Positions 1 to 9,745 of a stretch of 25,261 bases of DNA are shown here, in pieces. The first letter of the stretch is position 1; each line of letters opens with the position of its first letter. Source of the stretch: Apostichopus californicus. Taxonomy: Eukaryota; Echinodermata; Holothuroidea; Aspidochirotida; Stichopodidae. The notes under the pieces were generated by a model that did no database searches, was not told the origin of the DNA, and worked only from the letters and a program-made list of their open reading frames with translations. The stretch is from positions 1 through 25,261 of the forward strand of contig JAIPMN010000939.1 in assembly GCA_020650975.1 (NCBI GenBank), given 5' to 3'. The translations under genes were made by a program, and so were the position numbers.

Positions 1-2037
1 TGGAGTGGCCTTTGCACCATTTAACATTGAACAACAAAAATGTCAAATCATATATATAGGTGTGAGGACTAGACCTCTTACTTGTGTAGTAGTAGTTTTG
101 CGAAATACTACCTCGGCTTGTATTTGTACTGTGAAGTGTAAGGAACGTGCCGTGCACACGGTAGGCCTTAGCTATGTGCGCGACACACAGACTTCAGAGT
201 AGCCTAGCCTATTAACCTAAAACTGATTTTAGTGTTTAGATATTCAATACGTTGACAGATATAACAGCATCAACATCTGTCCCAGCATTGTGGTGATTGC
301 TACATGCTTAGCCAGTGTCACAGCTCCTAGAGTAACAGTAACAGGGCATAAATAGCCTACTGTAGGCCTACAGTACTGCATTTGTCTGGACGGGGGTGCA
401 GTCCATAGGCCCAGACCCATTTCAAGGCCAGTTGCATTGATTGAGACCAAGGCTTTGAATAGTAACGGACAAACGAAAGTAGCATGAAAATGTGTGTGTG
501 CCGAGCATTCAGCATCAACTACGTAGTCTCATTCCTAGTAGTAGTAGAGGTATACGAGGGTGTCTCATTGTTAAAGGCTAGGGTACGTGTACCGAAAGGA
601 TTCCAATTGGGGTTTAGGGACAGATCCTTGAAGCCCATAGAAGCTGCAACATTTTCAGATATTTCATATTACTGTATCTTGTGGTCATGTTCAAAGACAT
701 CAATACATGTCACAAAAAAAGTAATGTCAGAAAGAATTCTAAGTTACTCTGAAATTTAGAATGTCTCTTTTTTGTTTATTGTTATTGAGCACCCTTCCCA
801 ATCCCACCCAATTCATATGCCATTGATTCTTTGTTCAAATAGTTCAACACACAATTAAGTGGGGATGCTAGAAGTTATTGTTTGGCCTAAAGTTCTTCTA
901 ACGAGGGAAATGCAGACATTAAGAGTCTGCAACAACAGGCATTGGTTTGTTCTTTCTTGTGCTGTCAGTCTTACATTCATGGGTAAAATATGTTGATTTG
1001 ACACTGACTTTGCATTGATTTGAGACAGACCTCTGATTTACATCGAGGGGAAGGGGAGGAGGGGGATCCCAGATCGTAACCAGGAATTAATATCCCTGCT
1101 TGTAATTTCTAATCCAACCCTGTAATGTGAGCTTTCGTTGTAAATTTTAGAACTTTTCTCCCTGCAAAAATACATATATTCTGAAAGCAGGGGTTCTTTA
1201 ATGTTACCCTTGTTTGCTTCCACAGGTGGAACAAGTACAATGGTGATTTTTTACCAAGTTTTGAAAACAATCAATCTGATATATTGTATGTCACCATTTG
1301 TGTCTGTTTTAAGAAGGTTTACCACACCATTGAATCCCAGAATTGTTCAACTAGTCAGTATAAAACTAGATATCATTTGGCCAAAAATTGGATAAATAAA
1401 AAGCAAATTTTTGATATCTGGCCACATGAGACAATTCGAAACGTAAAGATTTGCTCAAAAAGTCTATGGGAAACCATTACGAGTTCGAGCTGGTTAGCTC
1501 TCGTTTGGTTTATTCCCGGGAAAAACAGAGATTTTCCAGGTATCACATGATCTACGGAGTAACCAAATCTGTCTTCCTTATCTTACACCTCAAGCTCTTT
1601 TGTAAAAGTTAATTCCTGCTGCTACTGTTTCATTAGCAGATCCTGTGACACCTGGAAAGTCACCATTTTCCCCCGTGGTTAAGCAACCAAGGGCTAACCA
1701 TGTTGTAATAACAGATAGCATAAACTTTCCACCTTTTTAGCTGACTAAAAGTAGTTGGTTTAAGTCTTAGTTTTGAAAGATAGTCCCAAAGTCACCCCAA
1801 GGGATACAGTGGGATGATCAGAATATCATCTGGTAGGCCATCTTATTGTGCCAAAGTAGGCAAATTCAGAGGAGAGTGTTTTTAACATGTGCATAATTGT
1901 TATCTTGGTCATATCTGAATATTTGTACTACAGTGTAAGTTGCATGTGTAATATGCTACCTACGAGTGTCATTTAAGTAATTAACCTGCAAATTTGATCT
2001 TTAAATTGCAATACATCTTTTTCCTCTCCTACAACAG
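1..2037. other. Probable CDK7 intron 1 (5' end outside window)
   Basis: I searched this stretch for a first coding exon ending in the codons for G-E-G-Q followed by a GT donor and found none, so the exon is probably upstream of the window. Apart from the perfect palindrome at 358-375 and several AGGCCT-type motifs in the first 430 bases, I see no gene or repeat. The short open frames look like chance. Confidence 0.6.
358..375. repeat. Perfect 18-bp palindrome
   Basis: TACTGTAGGCCTACAGTA equals its own reverse complement. It has no spacer and is centred on AGGCCT between 366 and 367. No function is assigned. Confidence 0.9.
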
Positions 2038-2100
2038 TTTGCAACAGTTTACAAAGCGAGAGACTTGCAAAACAGTGGCAATATAGTTGCGGTTAAGAAG
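2038..2100 (+). CDS. CDK7: CDK7 exon A: glycine-loop end and catalytic lysine
   Basis: The 63-nt, 21-codon exon is preceded by pyrimidine-rich sequence ending in acaacag and followed by gtatgtgg. It starts in phase 0 with F-A-T-V-Y-K-A-R-D and ends in I-V-A-V-K-K, which carries the ATP-binding lysine. The preceding G-x-G part of the glycine-rich loop must lie in the missing first exon. The stretch between R-D and I-V-A is one residue longer than in human CDK7. Confidence 0.95.
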
Positions 2101-5100
2101 GTATGTGGTTACGTCTTGTAGCTTTGTTAATTTGTATTATTTATGCGAAAAGAATGGGGATTTTAAATATATAGTTCCGATAGTGTACACAACAAGAAAG
2201 AACTCAGGAAAAATTGCTTTTAATTGGAAAAGTTATCTGATGTGAAAGCTATTCAATCAATGACTAGAAGATGATATTCAAGTGCCTCTGTATTGAAGCA
2301 ATTTATTTGACTTCAATTTGTTTGTGCCATCATTTGTTAGAAAAAGCCCAGAGCAACTGAGTTCAAAGTCTTGACTAATATAAATATCAAAAAAGAGTGG
2401 GGGATGGGGGGGGGCGGGGAGTCATGTCCACGTTGCTTAAATTGAAAGTTGGTCAATGGTAATAACAACAAAATGTCTGGGTAGAATGGAATAGTATTTG
2501 TTTAATGGTTAATTCTGGGTTTATTTTGGTCAATTGCAATTTTGCTGAGATGCTGTTTCAAGTGGTCTCTTATTTGTCATGACAACATGGAAATGAGCTA
2601 CTCGAAGCCTTAGGTAATAATGTACAAACTTTACTCACTTGAGATGGTAGCTTAGCAAATACTTTTACACTTTAGAGTCAAAACGTTCGACCTGAAATGT
2701 TGATCTATGGCCGCTCATTTTAATTTTCTTTAGATTAAGCTCGGACAGAGAAGCGAAGCTCAGGATGGCATCAACAGGACGGCACTTAGAGAGATCAAAT
2801 TGCTCCAAGAGATTGCTCATGAGAATATAATTGGGGTATGTAAACAAAAAAACAAACTATTGAACTCAATTCAATGACTTCTACCAAATCCTTCAGAAGT
2901 TTACAAACATTATTACAGTCCTATCCAATGACTCAGTGCCATGTCATGCATGATGCAACACACTTATGAATATTCATTACTTGACTATAGCAATGCAATG
3001 ACTTCTACCAAATTTTGTATTGTATTTGTAGTTGTATTTGCCAAATATTAAAAATATGGTCAATGTGTTTATAAAGCAAGTCTATGTGTCACTGTGTGAG
3101 CTTTAATATACATTTTCTTGCACTTTGTAAAGGGGTTAAAACTGCAGACAAAAAATCTTAACCATAATTACATCTTGTAAGGTTAGCACTGAAAAGAAGC
3201 CATAGAGAGAGGTATTGTTTTTTTTTTTGAAACTCACTGAAGAAAATGGATATAATAAAAAAAAATATATATTAAATATATGGTCAATGTGTTTATAAAG
3301 CAAGTCTATGTGTCACTGTGTGACCGTTATATCAACTTTCTTGAACTTTGCAACAGGGTTAAAACTGCAGACAAAAGATCTTGACCATAATGACATCTTC
3401 TAGGGTTAGCACTGAAAAGAAGCCATCGAGAGAGGTATCGTTTTTTCTGGAAACTCACTTAAGAAAACATATAAAATAAAAACATGCAGTGCTCTCTATT
3501 TCACTTTAATTTTTAACCATTGTCCACTTTCTTTCAGCTCCTGGATGTGTTTGGTCAGAGGTCAAATATAAGCTTAGTGTTTGACTTCATGGACACAGAT
3601 CTAGAGGTAAGTTGAAATCTGTTAAGTCTGATCTTAGGAGTAAATAAAATAAAGAAGAAATACAGATTGAAAATTTGAAATGAAGTATTGTATTCACTGA
3701 CTACTACAATGAAAAACAGGTGTTTCTGGTGGTAAGTACATCAGCGTTTTATGAAGTTAGGGAATGCATCAAACAGCCAGCCACTGTCAGTAAGCGATTG
3801 TTCTTTACAGGAAAAGATAGCCTTAATTTGCTGCACCTGTTCATAATAATGATTCTTGTGGTTGTTAATGTCTAAATACTGTTTGTTTTCAGGTCGTCAT
3901 CAAGGATGAATCTATCGTCTTGACTCCAGCCCACATAAAGTCTTACATGGTCCAGACACTCAGAGGGTTAGAGTACTTACACATGAACTGGATATTACAC
4001 AGGGTATGTACCTAAAGTGTTTTGTTTTCCCCTTTATACAAGGAAAAGTATTCATATTTAATTGTTTTCATAGCACATGCAATGCTACCCACCTTCTCTG
4101 CAATTTTGTGAAAAGAATTGATATATGTCACACATGTTATGGCTTTGTCCTCGTGGAATTGCAAGTTTTTAATTAAGGAGTGGGGAGAGGAAGGGGGGTG
4201 GGGGAGAGAGGAGGGAGGCTCAACGTTCTTTTGTCTTTCATATCCCTTCATCATGATTAGAGGATTTAATCATACAATTAATACACAACGTCATGAGAAA
4301 CCAGGTCATAGCGTGTGTGTTTAAACTTGCAAAACAGATTGTCAGAAAATGCTTTGCTCTGATCTGAAAGTCCCTCACTGTCTGACCGTTGTAAGGGTTC
4401 TCACAAACTCATCAATACAGAAGTGTCTTGCTCATAAATCTATAGTTCCAATTTATTCCTGCGTTTGTAGTCTTTATCTCATCACCTTCGGGAATACTTC
4501 AAAGAAACTTACTGATTAGGAATGTTGTGATATAGTTTGATAGGTATTGCTTTACAGCTTATGTACAGTAGGATATCATCCGTCTATTTTGAAATCATCT
4601 TCTAGTCACACTGTGTAAACAACTTCTAAATCTCCATTTGTATATTAATGAAAGAGTGTTGAACTCGCACCCCACTATTAAAATTAATAAGTAGGATGCT
4701 ATTAACTTGGTTGACATTTCCTCAGTTCACCTGAAATGTCTATTGGCTATGTTTCTGTACTGTTAAAATTGCAAATATATAGTTCTTAGTGTTTTCATAT
4801 TGAACATTTCCATTTCACCTTTTATCTTACAGGATATGAAACCAAATAACCTCTTGATCAATGAAGAAGGAATTCTCAAAATAGCTGATTTTGGTCTGGC
4901 TAAATTTTACGGCAGTCCAAACAAGGTGTACACCCATCAAGTTGTAACAAGGTAATCACAATAAGTTTCTTATTCGTAAATGGAAACAATTGTGTAATTC
5001 CTAAACTAGTGAATGTGTAAGATCAGCATCAAGGCATCCTTAAAGATGATAAATTTTTTTTGGGGGGGGGGGGGTGGGAGAAGATGGATGGCAGTGATGA

Positions 5101-8100
5101 ATTCAAGATTGTATTTGTGTTAAGGGTATTTTCCAAACTAATCAAGTATAAAGATATGTTATGATTCATTTGGAAATTTCAAATAATCAGGTAGTAATGC
5201 ATTAATTTTTCTGTTCTTGTTTTGCAGCCTATTGAATTCATTAATGTGTTTTGAAAAGAAATGTCAGTTTTGAGCAAGTTATATGAAAGGGGTAAACAGA
5301 AGAAAGCAACAGTATAATTTTACCAATTGACATGAATGATTAGCATAAATAGATTAAAAAAAACAATAGTTGCATACTTTAGTTGATAAGATCAGTTGTG
5401 GCAATTACTAAAGGATACCCTGCAGTTCCCAAACAGACTTAGTAGTTGCCAAACAAGGATGTAAAAACTTAAAAGATGTTTGTCCTCTATGCATTGTAAC
5501 ATTCCATTCTGCCCAAAGACAGCACATACTGTATGGTTAGGTTATTGTGTTCAGAACTGTCGTAAGATGTAGCTAACCTATTGAAGAATTCAGCTTAATA
5601 CTTGAGTTACTTGAGCTAAATGTATTTCATAAAGTCAACACTTAGCATAGGGATTCGAAGCATCTTCACATCAAACCTACCTAGACATCATTTGCATGTA
5701 TGTTTCACATAAAATATTATATGTTTCACATAAAATATTATTGTCAGCAAATGATTATGATTTATGTACCTTAGTCTTGGGGCTAGAAAAGTTAGTTAGG
5801 AGTGCTTATGTGGGAAACGTATTTGGTATCATATTTACTGGAAATTCTGGAATACATTTTGCTAGTATATTATATCATTCTTAAAAAGAAAAGGGTGCAA
5901 GTTTGTGACATTTATTGCATGGCCTCAAAGTACACTTAGAACCAATCAGGAACTGGAAAAGAAGAATTTGCCTTAAATCTATTTAATCATAATGCCACAA
6001 CAAAAGAGAGAAGAAAAATGGCTCCATTTAATGGATATTTTTTACAGGGACTAGCTACCGCTAGCTAACTTCCTAACTTTATATCTTCTTGGAACTGTGA
6101 CACATACAATATCACCGTGGAAACAACCATGTTTATATTTCTTGCCTAACAAATGGATTTTGCTTTGCTCTCATCTTCTGCAGGTGGTACAGATGTCCAG
6201 AGTTACTGTTTGGTGCCAGAAAGTATGGAACCGGGGTGGATATATGGGCAACAGGGTGCATCTTGGCCGAATTGTTGCTAAGAGTTCCATTTCTCGCTGG
6301 AGATTCTGATCTTAACCAACTGACCATCATCTTTGAAACATTGGGCACACCCACAGAGGAGCAATGGCCTGTGAGTTGATATAATTAAAGTAGACTGTGG
6401 GAGTCTTATTTTAATAACTTTCTTTCAATGATCACTAGCTGTAAGAATTCTTCAATGGAAGGTTGTTAGGCTGCATTTTCAAGAAAATGAAACCAACAAA
6501 AACAATCGAAAGTAGCAGTTAAATTCGGTAACACTATAATATAACTGCAGAGAAGAAAAACAAGGGTTTTCTTTGCTTTATGTGGAAATTGATCACATTG
6601 AGCATCCATGTCAGTATCTCCCATCATGGAAAGAAAAGGAGATGGAAAAGTTCCTTCTTGTTTATTCTGGATTATTTAAAAAAAAATTTTATTGGAATAT
6701 CAAAGTCATTCAATCATTTTGTCTCACTGGGATTTATTTACGAGATGAAGTAGGTGGAAAATAGTCCCAGTTTCTACTTCTTCCAGAACAACCTATGCAA
6801 GAGTACTAGTAATACATTGTTAAATTTAACACTTTAATATACCAACCAAGTTGTCTATGTGCATTGGAACATTTATGGAACCCTACTGAAGACTAGAAGT
6901 AAAAAAGCTTGCTTGCTGAAGGAATGCTCCTCTTTGGTGTGGAAACATGGCCATATCAAGTCCATACAAATCTCTTTTAATTTTTCACTCTTTGTCAAGA
7001 TCACTAGAAGGAAATTTGTTGAGTTTTTGTTGTGTCATATATTCAATCTAATGTCAGTGACTTTATAGAATAGTTCTTTAGGCTTATATGTCTGTTTCCT
7101 AGATGTAGATTTCATAATTGTTCATAATATTTATTATTTAGGATTTTGTTACTATTTGTGTTTAGGTTTTACATTTTTAAAGTGCTTTGAGCAGCTTTGC
7201 TGATTATGTGCTATATAGATATGATTTATTATTATTATTATAATATATTTCTCATTTGCAACACGGTAATTTATCATCTTTGTACCATTCTCATAACCAT
7301 ATATTTTATATTTTCTTTTTTTCTGTCTTTGCAGTCAATGAAATCACTGTCAGATTTTGTAGAGTTTAAGAAGTTTCCCGGCACTGAATTATCTGCAATA
7401 TTCACCGCTGCCACCGACGACCTCCTGGAGTTACTAGCGGCCATGTTGGATTATAATCCATGTAAGAGGTGTACCTCCACTCAGGTGAGCACCTACATTG
7501 TTTTTTCTTGTTTCCTATTTGTTTCGTTAAACAATTTAGCTCATTCTTTATGGTTCGGTCTGTTCAACAGTCACTTAAACTTTTGAGTTAATTGTTACAG
7601 GGATGTGCTGAGGAATATTTGTGTGCTGGGCAGATTTGTGCAGTTGTGTGATCCACGTCCTGGGGGGAGGGGTCCGAGGGGTGAGGTGGAACCTGTTTCC
7701 TCTTCTGGAACTAACTTCTGTACCAAGTATTCACCCATATTCTGGTAATTGAAAAAGTTGTTAAATTAATCATCAAAAATAGAGCCGGTCGGTAAAGTTT
7801 AATATACTGTTTGTACTGCGCAGCATTCAGAACTGCAGGGAGCAGCTGGCGCCCGGCGTGAGCACATCCATGTTGTTAATAATGATGATACTAACCTACA
7901 TTTATATTCTTCTCCTTTCTTTTTGGTTCCCTCTCTCTTGTCATAACAGGCATTAAAGATGACATATTTTTATAACAAACCAGGACCTAGTCTAGGTAGC
8001 GCCCTTCCTAAACCCGGTGCTCCGTCAGAAGTACTAAAGGAACAAGAACATGCAAAGGCCAGCAGGAAGAGGAAAATGCTGGACGAACCTTCAGGTACTT

Positions 8101-9309
8101 TCCTGAGGACGGCCTGCCACTTGGCCATGCCCAGTCGTCCTAATATTCTTCCGTCAAAGTTTTAGTCTTAATTTTTTACAGGGAGAAAAGTCATCAGGGC
8201 AGAGTAGGATTAGTACAAACCAACTTGTCACAAGAGATTTTTTTTTTTTCTCTTCCCTCTCTCTCTAGAGTGCAAGATTTAAATTGGGGTCAAGTTCTAT
8301 TTAAAGCACTGACATGATATGTATTTCCATCGATGAAGATGTGGATGTACGTGTATACAAAAATTTATAGACATTTAAATGTGTGTGTGTGAAAGATACA
8401 ATTGATGGGCAGTACTTGAGAGGATAGTGGTGGGGGAAGGAAGGAGGGAGGGAGGAAGAAAGGAAAGCATTGTTTTGGGGAGAAATTTCCCTTCTGTTAT
8501 TTGAGATTTGACATTGCTTAGTGTATCTCTCATAGCCTCCCCTCTCCTGTACCATTCTCTCATCTTTCTACTCTACCTGTGATGTTTGGAACTGCAAACC
8601 TCTATGCCTCCTACTGCTAGGTCGTTGCCCACTTTTCCTTCCATATCTGCACTAATTTTGACCTTTTCATGAAGAAGCCTACCTCTGGTCAATCAAACCA
8701 TTGGGTCCGACTCAGTGGATCCAAGATATATCAGTAATTTAATGTCAGTTATAAACCCTGGAGTGAAGAACTTTCTAAAAGTTTCAATTTCTCCGAATTA
8801 AAAGAGACTGTCTATGTTGGGAAATTTGATTCAGTTGTCAGGGGTTACCAACAAAGAAGGTTCCACCTTTTGAAGCATGTATCGTTAGGGAATTAGGTAA
8901 CATAGTATTGTTGCATGGATTGTTGTAAAACTAACTCTTATTAAGAGAATTTACACTGGCTTCCAGTCTCTCTCAGAATAATCTTAAGATATGTTTGAGA
9001 TATGTTGCCGGTTCATATACTGGTGTATCTATCAGAACTGTTGCAACCATATAGTGCAACTTACGTGAAATAGGCTTCCTGTGATATACATCTTCTCACC
9101 ATAAAGCCTACCGAAAAACCTACCGTTCCTCTTGGTGCCTAATTAAAGCAAACTCTGCTTTGAATGTTTCTGCGTTTTGGTGTTTCTTGGCATCAGTAGT
9201 TATTTACAGGGATAAATGGCATTTGTAAACTGTGAGTATTAACTATTTTTTTCTTTTCTTTTTGCTTCTTCTTGTCACAGGTCATCTATCGAAGAAGTTA
9301 GTCTTTTGA
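2038..9309 (+). CDS. CDK7: CDK7, cyclin-dependent kinase 7 (nine coding exons, 5' partial)
   Basis: Joining 2038-2100, 2734-2835, 3538-3606, 3893-4003, 4833-4951, 6184-6370, 7335-7484, 7950-8094 and 9281-9309 gives 324 residues plus stop. All introns are GT-AG and all phases match. CDK7 pairs with cyclin H and MAT1. It phosphorylates the T-loops of cell-cycle CDKs and, within TFIIH in the nucleus, the RNA polymerase II C-terminal domain. Visible motifs, numbered from the first residue in the window: catalytic lysine in VAVKK (20), C-helix N-R-T-A-L-R-E (Glu41), H-R-D-M-K-P-N-N (114-121), D-F-G (134-136), T-loop G-S-P-N (Ser143, human Ser164) and Y-T-H-Q (Thr149, human Thr170), W-Y-R-C-P-E (156-161), basic R-K-R-K near the C-terminus, and the terminal K-K-L-V-F. 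With the 22 missing N-terminal residues the protein would be about 346 aa, the length of human CDK7. The start codon is not in the window. Ortholog identity is recalled from the family, not searched. Confidence 0.96.
2101..2733 (+). other. CDK7 intron between exons A and B
   Basis: The 633-bp GT-AG intron contains a G-rich patch at about 2397-2420, including nine G in a row at 2406-2414. I see nothing else in it. Confidence 0.9.
2734..2835 (+). CDS. CDK7: CDK7 exon B: C-helix
   Basis: The 34-codon exon lies between ttctttag and gtatgtaa. It reads [12 protein letters not shown], then N-R-T-A-L-R-E, then [19 protein letters not shown] is the CDK7 form of the CDK cyclin-binding helix (PSTAIRE in CDK2), and its glutamate pairs with the catalytic lysine. 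Both boundaries are phase 0. Confidence 0.96.
2836..3537 (+). other. CDK7 intron between exons B and C
   Basis: The 702-bp GT-AG intron is dominated by a two-copy tandem duplication (3054-3484). A short direct repeat, caatgacttctaccaaat, is also present at about 2873 and 2995. Confidence 0.9.
3054..3484. repeat. Two-copy tandem duplication, 224-bp period
   Basis: Unit 1 (3054-3277) and unit 2 (3278-3484) both start atatggtcaatgtgtttata. Both then share blocks such as aagtctatgtgtcactgtgtga, ggttaaaactgcagac and ggttagcactgaaaagaagc, and end in an AT-rich stretch. Scattered substitutions and small length differences in the T and A runs show that the duplication is not very recent. Confidence 0.93.
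3538..3606 (+). CDS. CDK7: CDK7 exon C: strands beta4-beta5 and hinge
   Basis: The 23-codon exon lies between ctttcag and gtaagttg. It reads [12 protein letters not shown], then [11 protein letters not shown]. The F-D-F-M-x-T-D-L-E hinge is typical of CDK7. Both boundaries are phase 0. Confidence 0.96.
3607..3892 (+). other. CDK7 intron between exons C and D
   Basis: The 286-bp GT-AG intron is the shortest in the gene. Nothing notable is seen in it. Confidence 0.9.
3893..4003 (+). CDS. CDK7: CDK7 exon D: C-lobe start to H-R
   Basis: The 37-codon exon lies between gttttcag and gtatgtac. It starts [12 protein letters not shown] and continues through I-K-S-Y-M and L-R-G-L-E-Y-L-H to W-I-L-H-R. 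The catalytic-loop motif H-R-D is split by the following intron after the arginine. Both boundaries are phase 0. Confidence 0.96.
4004..4832 (+). other. CDK7 intron between exons D and E
   Basis: The 829-bp GT-AG intron contains a purine tract at about 4178-4220, rich in G and GA. No other recognisable feature. Confidence 0.9.
4833..4951 (+). CDS. CDK7: CDK7 exon E: catalytic loop, DFG and T-loop
   Basis: The 119-nt exon lies between atcttacag and gtaatcac and ends in phase 2. It begins D-M-K-P-N-N-L-L-I, where most CDKs have D-L-K-P. It carries the metal-binding D-F-G and the activation segment with G-S-P-N and Y-T-H-Q-V-V-T, so both T-loop phosphorylation sites known from vertebrate CDK7 are kept. 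The arginine codon after V-V-T is split across the intron. Confidence 0.97.
4952..6183 (+). other. CDK7 intron between exons E and F
   Basis: The 1232-bp GT-AG intron contains a run of eight T followed by thirteen G (5054-5074). It also has a two-unit 21-bp repeat at 5700-5741 (atgtttcacataaaatatta) and an inverted TAGCTA pair near 6053-6068. No gene seen. Confidence 0.9.
6184..6370 (+). CDS. CDK7: CDK7 exon F: P+1 loop and C-lobe helices
   Basis: The 187-nt exon follows cttctgcag and precedes gtgagttg. Its first base completes the split arginine codon. It reads [15 protein letters not shown], then [18 protein letters not shown], then G-D-S-D-L-N-Q-L and [13 protein letters not shown]. The usual A-P-E reads C-P-E here; from memory, Drosophila has serine at this site, so it tolerates change. 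Confidence 0.97.
6371..7334 (+). other. CDK7 intron between exons F and G
   Basis: The 964-bp GT-AG intron contains a retroposon-like tail at 7174-7245. The rest is AT-rich without recognisable features. Confidence 0.9.
7174..7245 (+). mobile_element. Retroposon (SINE/LINE) 3'-tail remnant
   Basis: The pattern aaagtgctttgag...tatgtgctatataga followed by an ATT microsatellite (7226-7243) resembles the conserved 3' ends of many invertebrate SINEs and LINEs. A similar sequence occurs at 23190-23275. The family is recalled from general knowledge, and the 5' part is not identifiable. Confidence 0.55.
7335..7484 (+). CDS. CDK7: CDK7 exon G: C-lobe end
   Basis: The 50-codon exon lies between gtctttgcag and gtgagcac. 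It starts [11 protein letters not shown] and continues through K-F-P-G and [12 protein letters not shown] to [10 protein letters not shown]. It lines up without gaps with the human stretch that follows E-E-Q-W-P. Both boundaries are phase 0. Confidence 0.95.
7485..7949 (+). other. CDK7 intron between exons G and H
   Basis: The 465-bp GT-AG intron contains a G-rich segment at about 7660-7690 with several runs of four or more G. No gene seen. Confidence 0.9.
7950..8094 (+). CDS. CDK7: CDK7 exon H: C-terminal tail
   Basis: The 145-nt exon follows gtcataacag and ends in phase 1 before gtactttc. It reads [13 protein letters not shown], then a proline-rich linker, then V-L-K-E-Q-E and [12 protein letters not shown]. 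The basic R-K-R-K cluster matches the nuclear-localisation region of CDK7. If the donor is skipped, the frame stays open to a TAG at 8163-8165. Confidence 0.94.
8095..9280 (+). other. CDK7 last intron
   Basis: The 1186-bp GT-AG intron has a purine-rich GGGA/GGAA stretch at about 8430-8468 and a T10-plus-CT tract near 8239-8266. Its first 68 bases stay open in the CDK7 frame up to the TAG at 8163-8165. Confidence 0.88.
9281..9309 (+). CDS. CDK7: CDK7 last coding exon
   Basis: A long pyrimidine tract ending in cttgtcacag precedes 9281. The first two bases complete the glycine codon left by the previous exon, giving G-H-L-S-K-K-L-V-F and a TGA at 9307-9309. Human CDK7 ends G-G-L-P-K-K-L-I-F, so the tiny exon is confirmed by both phase and homology. 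Confidence 0.93.
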
Positions 9310-9402
9310 CGTTGGGAAATAGTTAGACATTTCCTGTAGTAAGTGATCATTATTTTGTAACAAACCTGTTGAATTGCTCCACAGCTGATGTACATGAAAC
9401 CC

Positions 9403-9594
9403 ATTGCAATCAAGAAGTGTCCTATTTAACTCAAATTGCGATCAAGAATTGTACTATTTAACTCATATTGCAATCACGATGTGTCCTATTTAACTCAAAT
9501 TGTGATCAAGATGTGTCCTATTTAACTCAAATTGCAATCAAGAATTGTCCTGTTTAACACAAATTGCAGTCAAGATGTGTCTTACTTAACTCAG
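9403..9594. repeat. Six-copy 32-bp tandem repeat in the CDK7 3' UTR
   Basis: Units start at 9403, 9435, 9467, 9499, 9531 and 9563. Each is a variant of attgcaatcaag followed by a(a/t)(g/t)tgtcctatttaactcaa. Spacing is exactly 32 bases throughout, with a few substitutions per unit. The array lies about 95 bases after the stop codon. Confidence 0.95.
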
Positions 9595-9738
9595 ATTTGG
9601 TCAATGCTTAAAGTGATCTTTTGCTTACTCTGTCACTTCATATATGTTCAAGTTTTCAGAGTGCACTTGAGGACTGATTTATTATTCAACATTTGTAGTG
9701 CTTTATTGGAGAATAATTCCTTACAGCTAGAGTAAAAA

Positions 9739-9744
9739 ATTAAA
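9739..9744 (+). terminator. Candidate poly(A) signal ATTAAA for CDK7
   Basis: This is the first ATTAAA/AATAAA-type hexamer after the stop codon. It is a common variant of the signal, but the downstream GT-rich element is weak, so the assignment is tentative. Confidence 0.35.
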
Positions 9745-9745
9745 G

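Larger units (their letters stand above)
9310..9745 (+). other. CDK7: CDK7 3' UTR (estimated extent)
   Basis: The sequence after the TGA holds the 32-bp tandem repeat and then the first candidate poly(A) signal, ATTAAA at 9739-9744. The true end is not known; another ATTAAA lies at 9918-9923. The extent is an inference from signals only. Confidence 0.45.

Noticed and set aside
6097..6354. Open frames on both strands across 6097-6354
   Set aside because: They are shadows of CDK7 exon F in other frames and on the opposite strand.
7197..7586. 129-codon + frame as a separate gene
   Set aside because: It contains CDK7 exon G (7335-7484). The extra codons are intron sequence that happens to be open.
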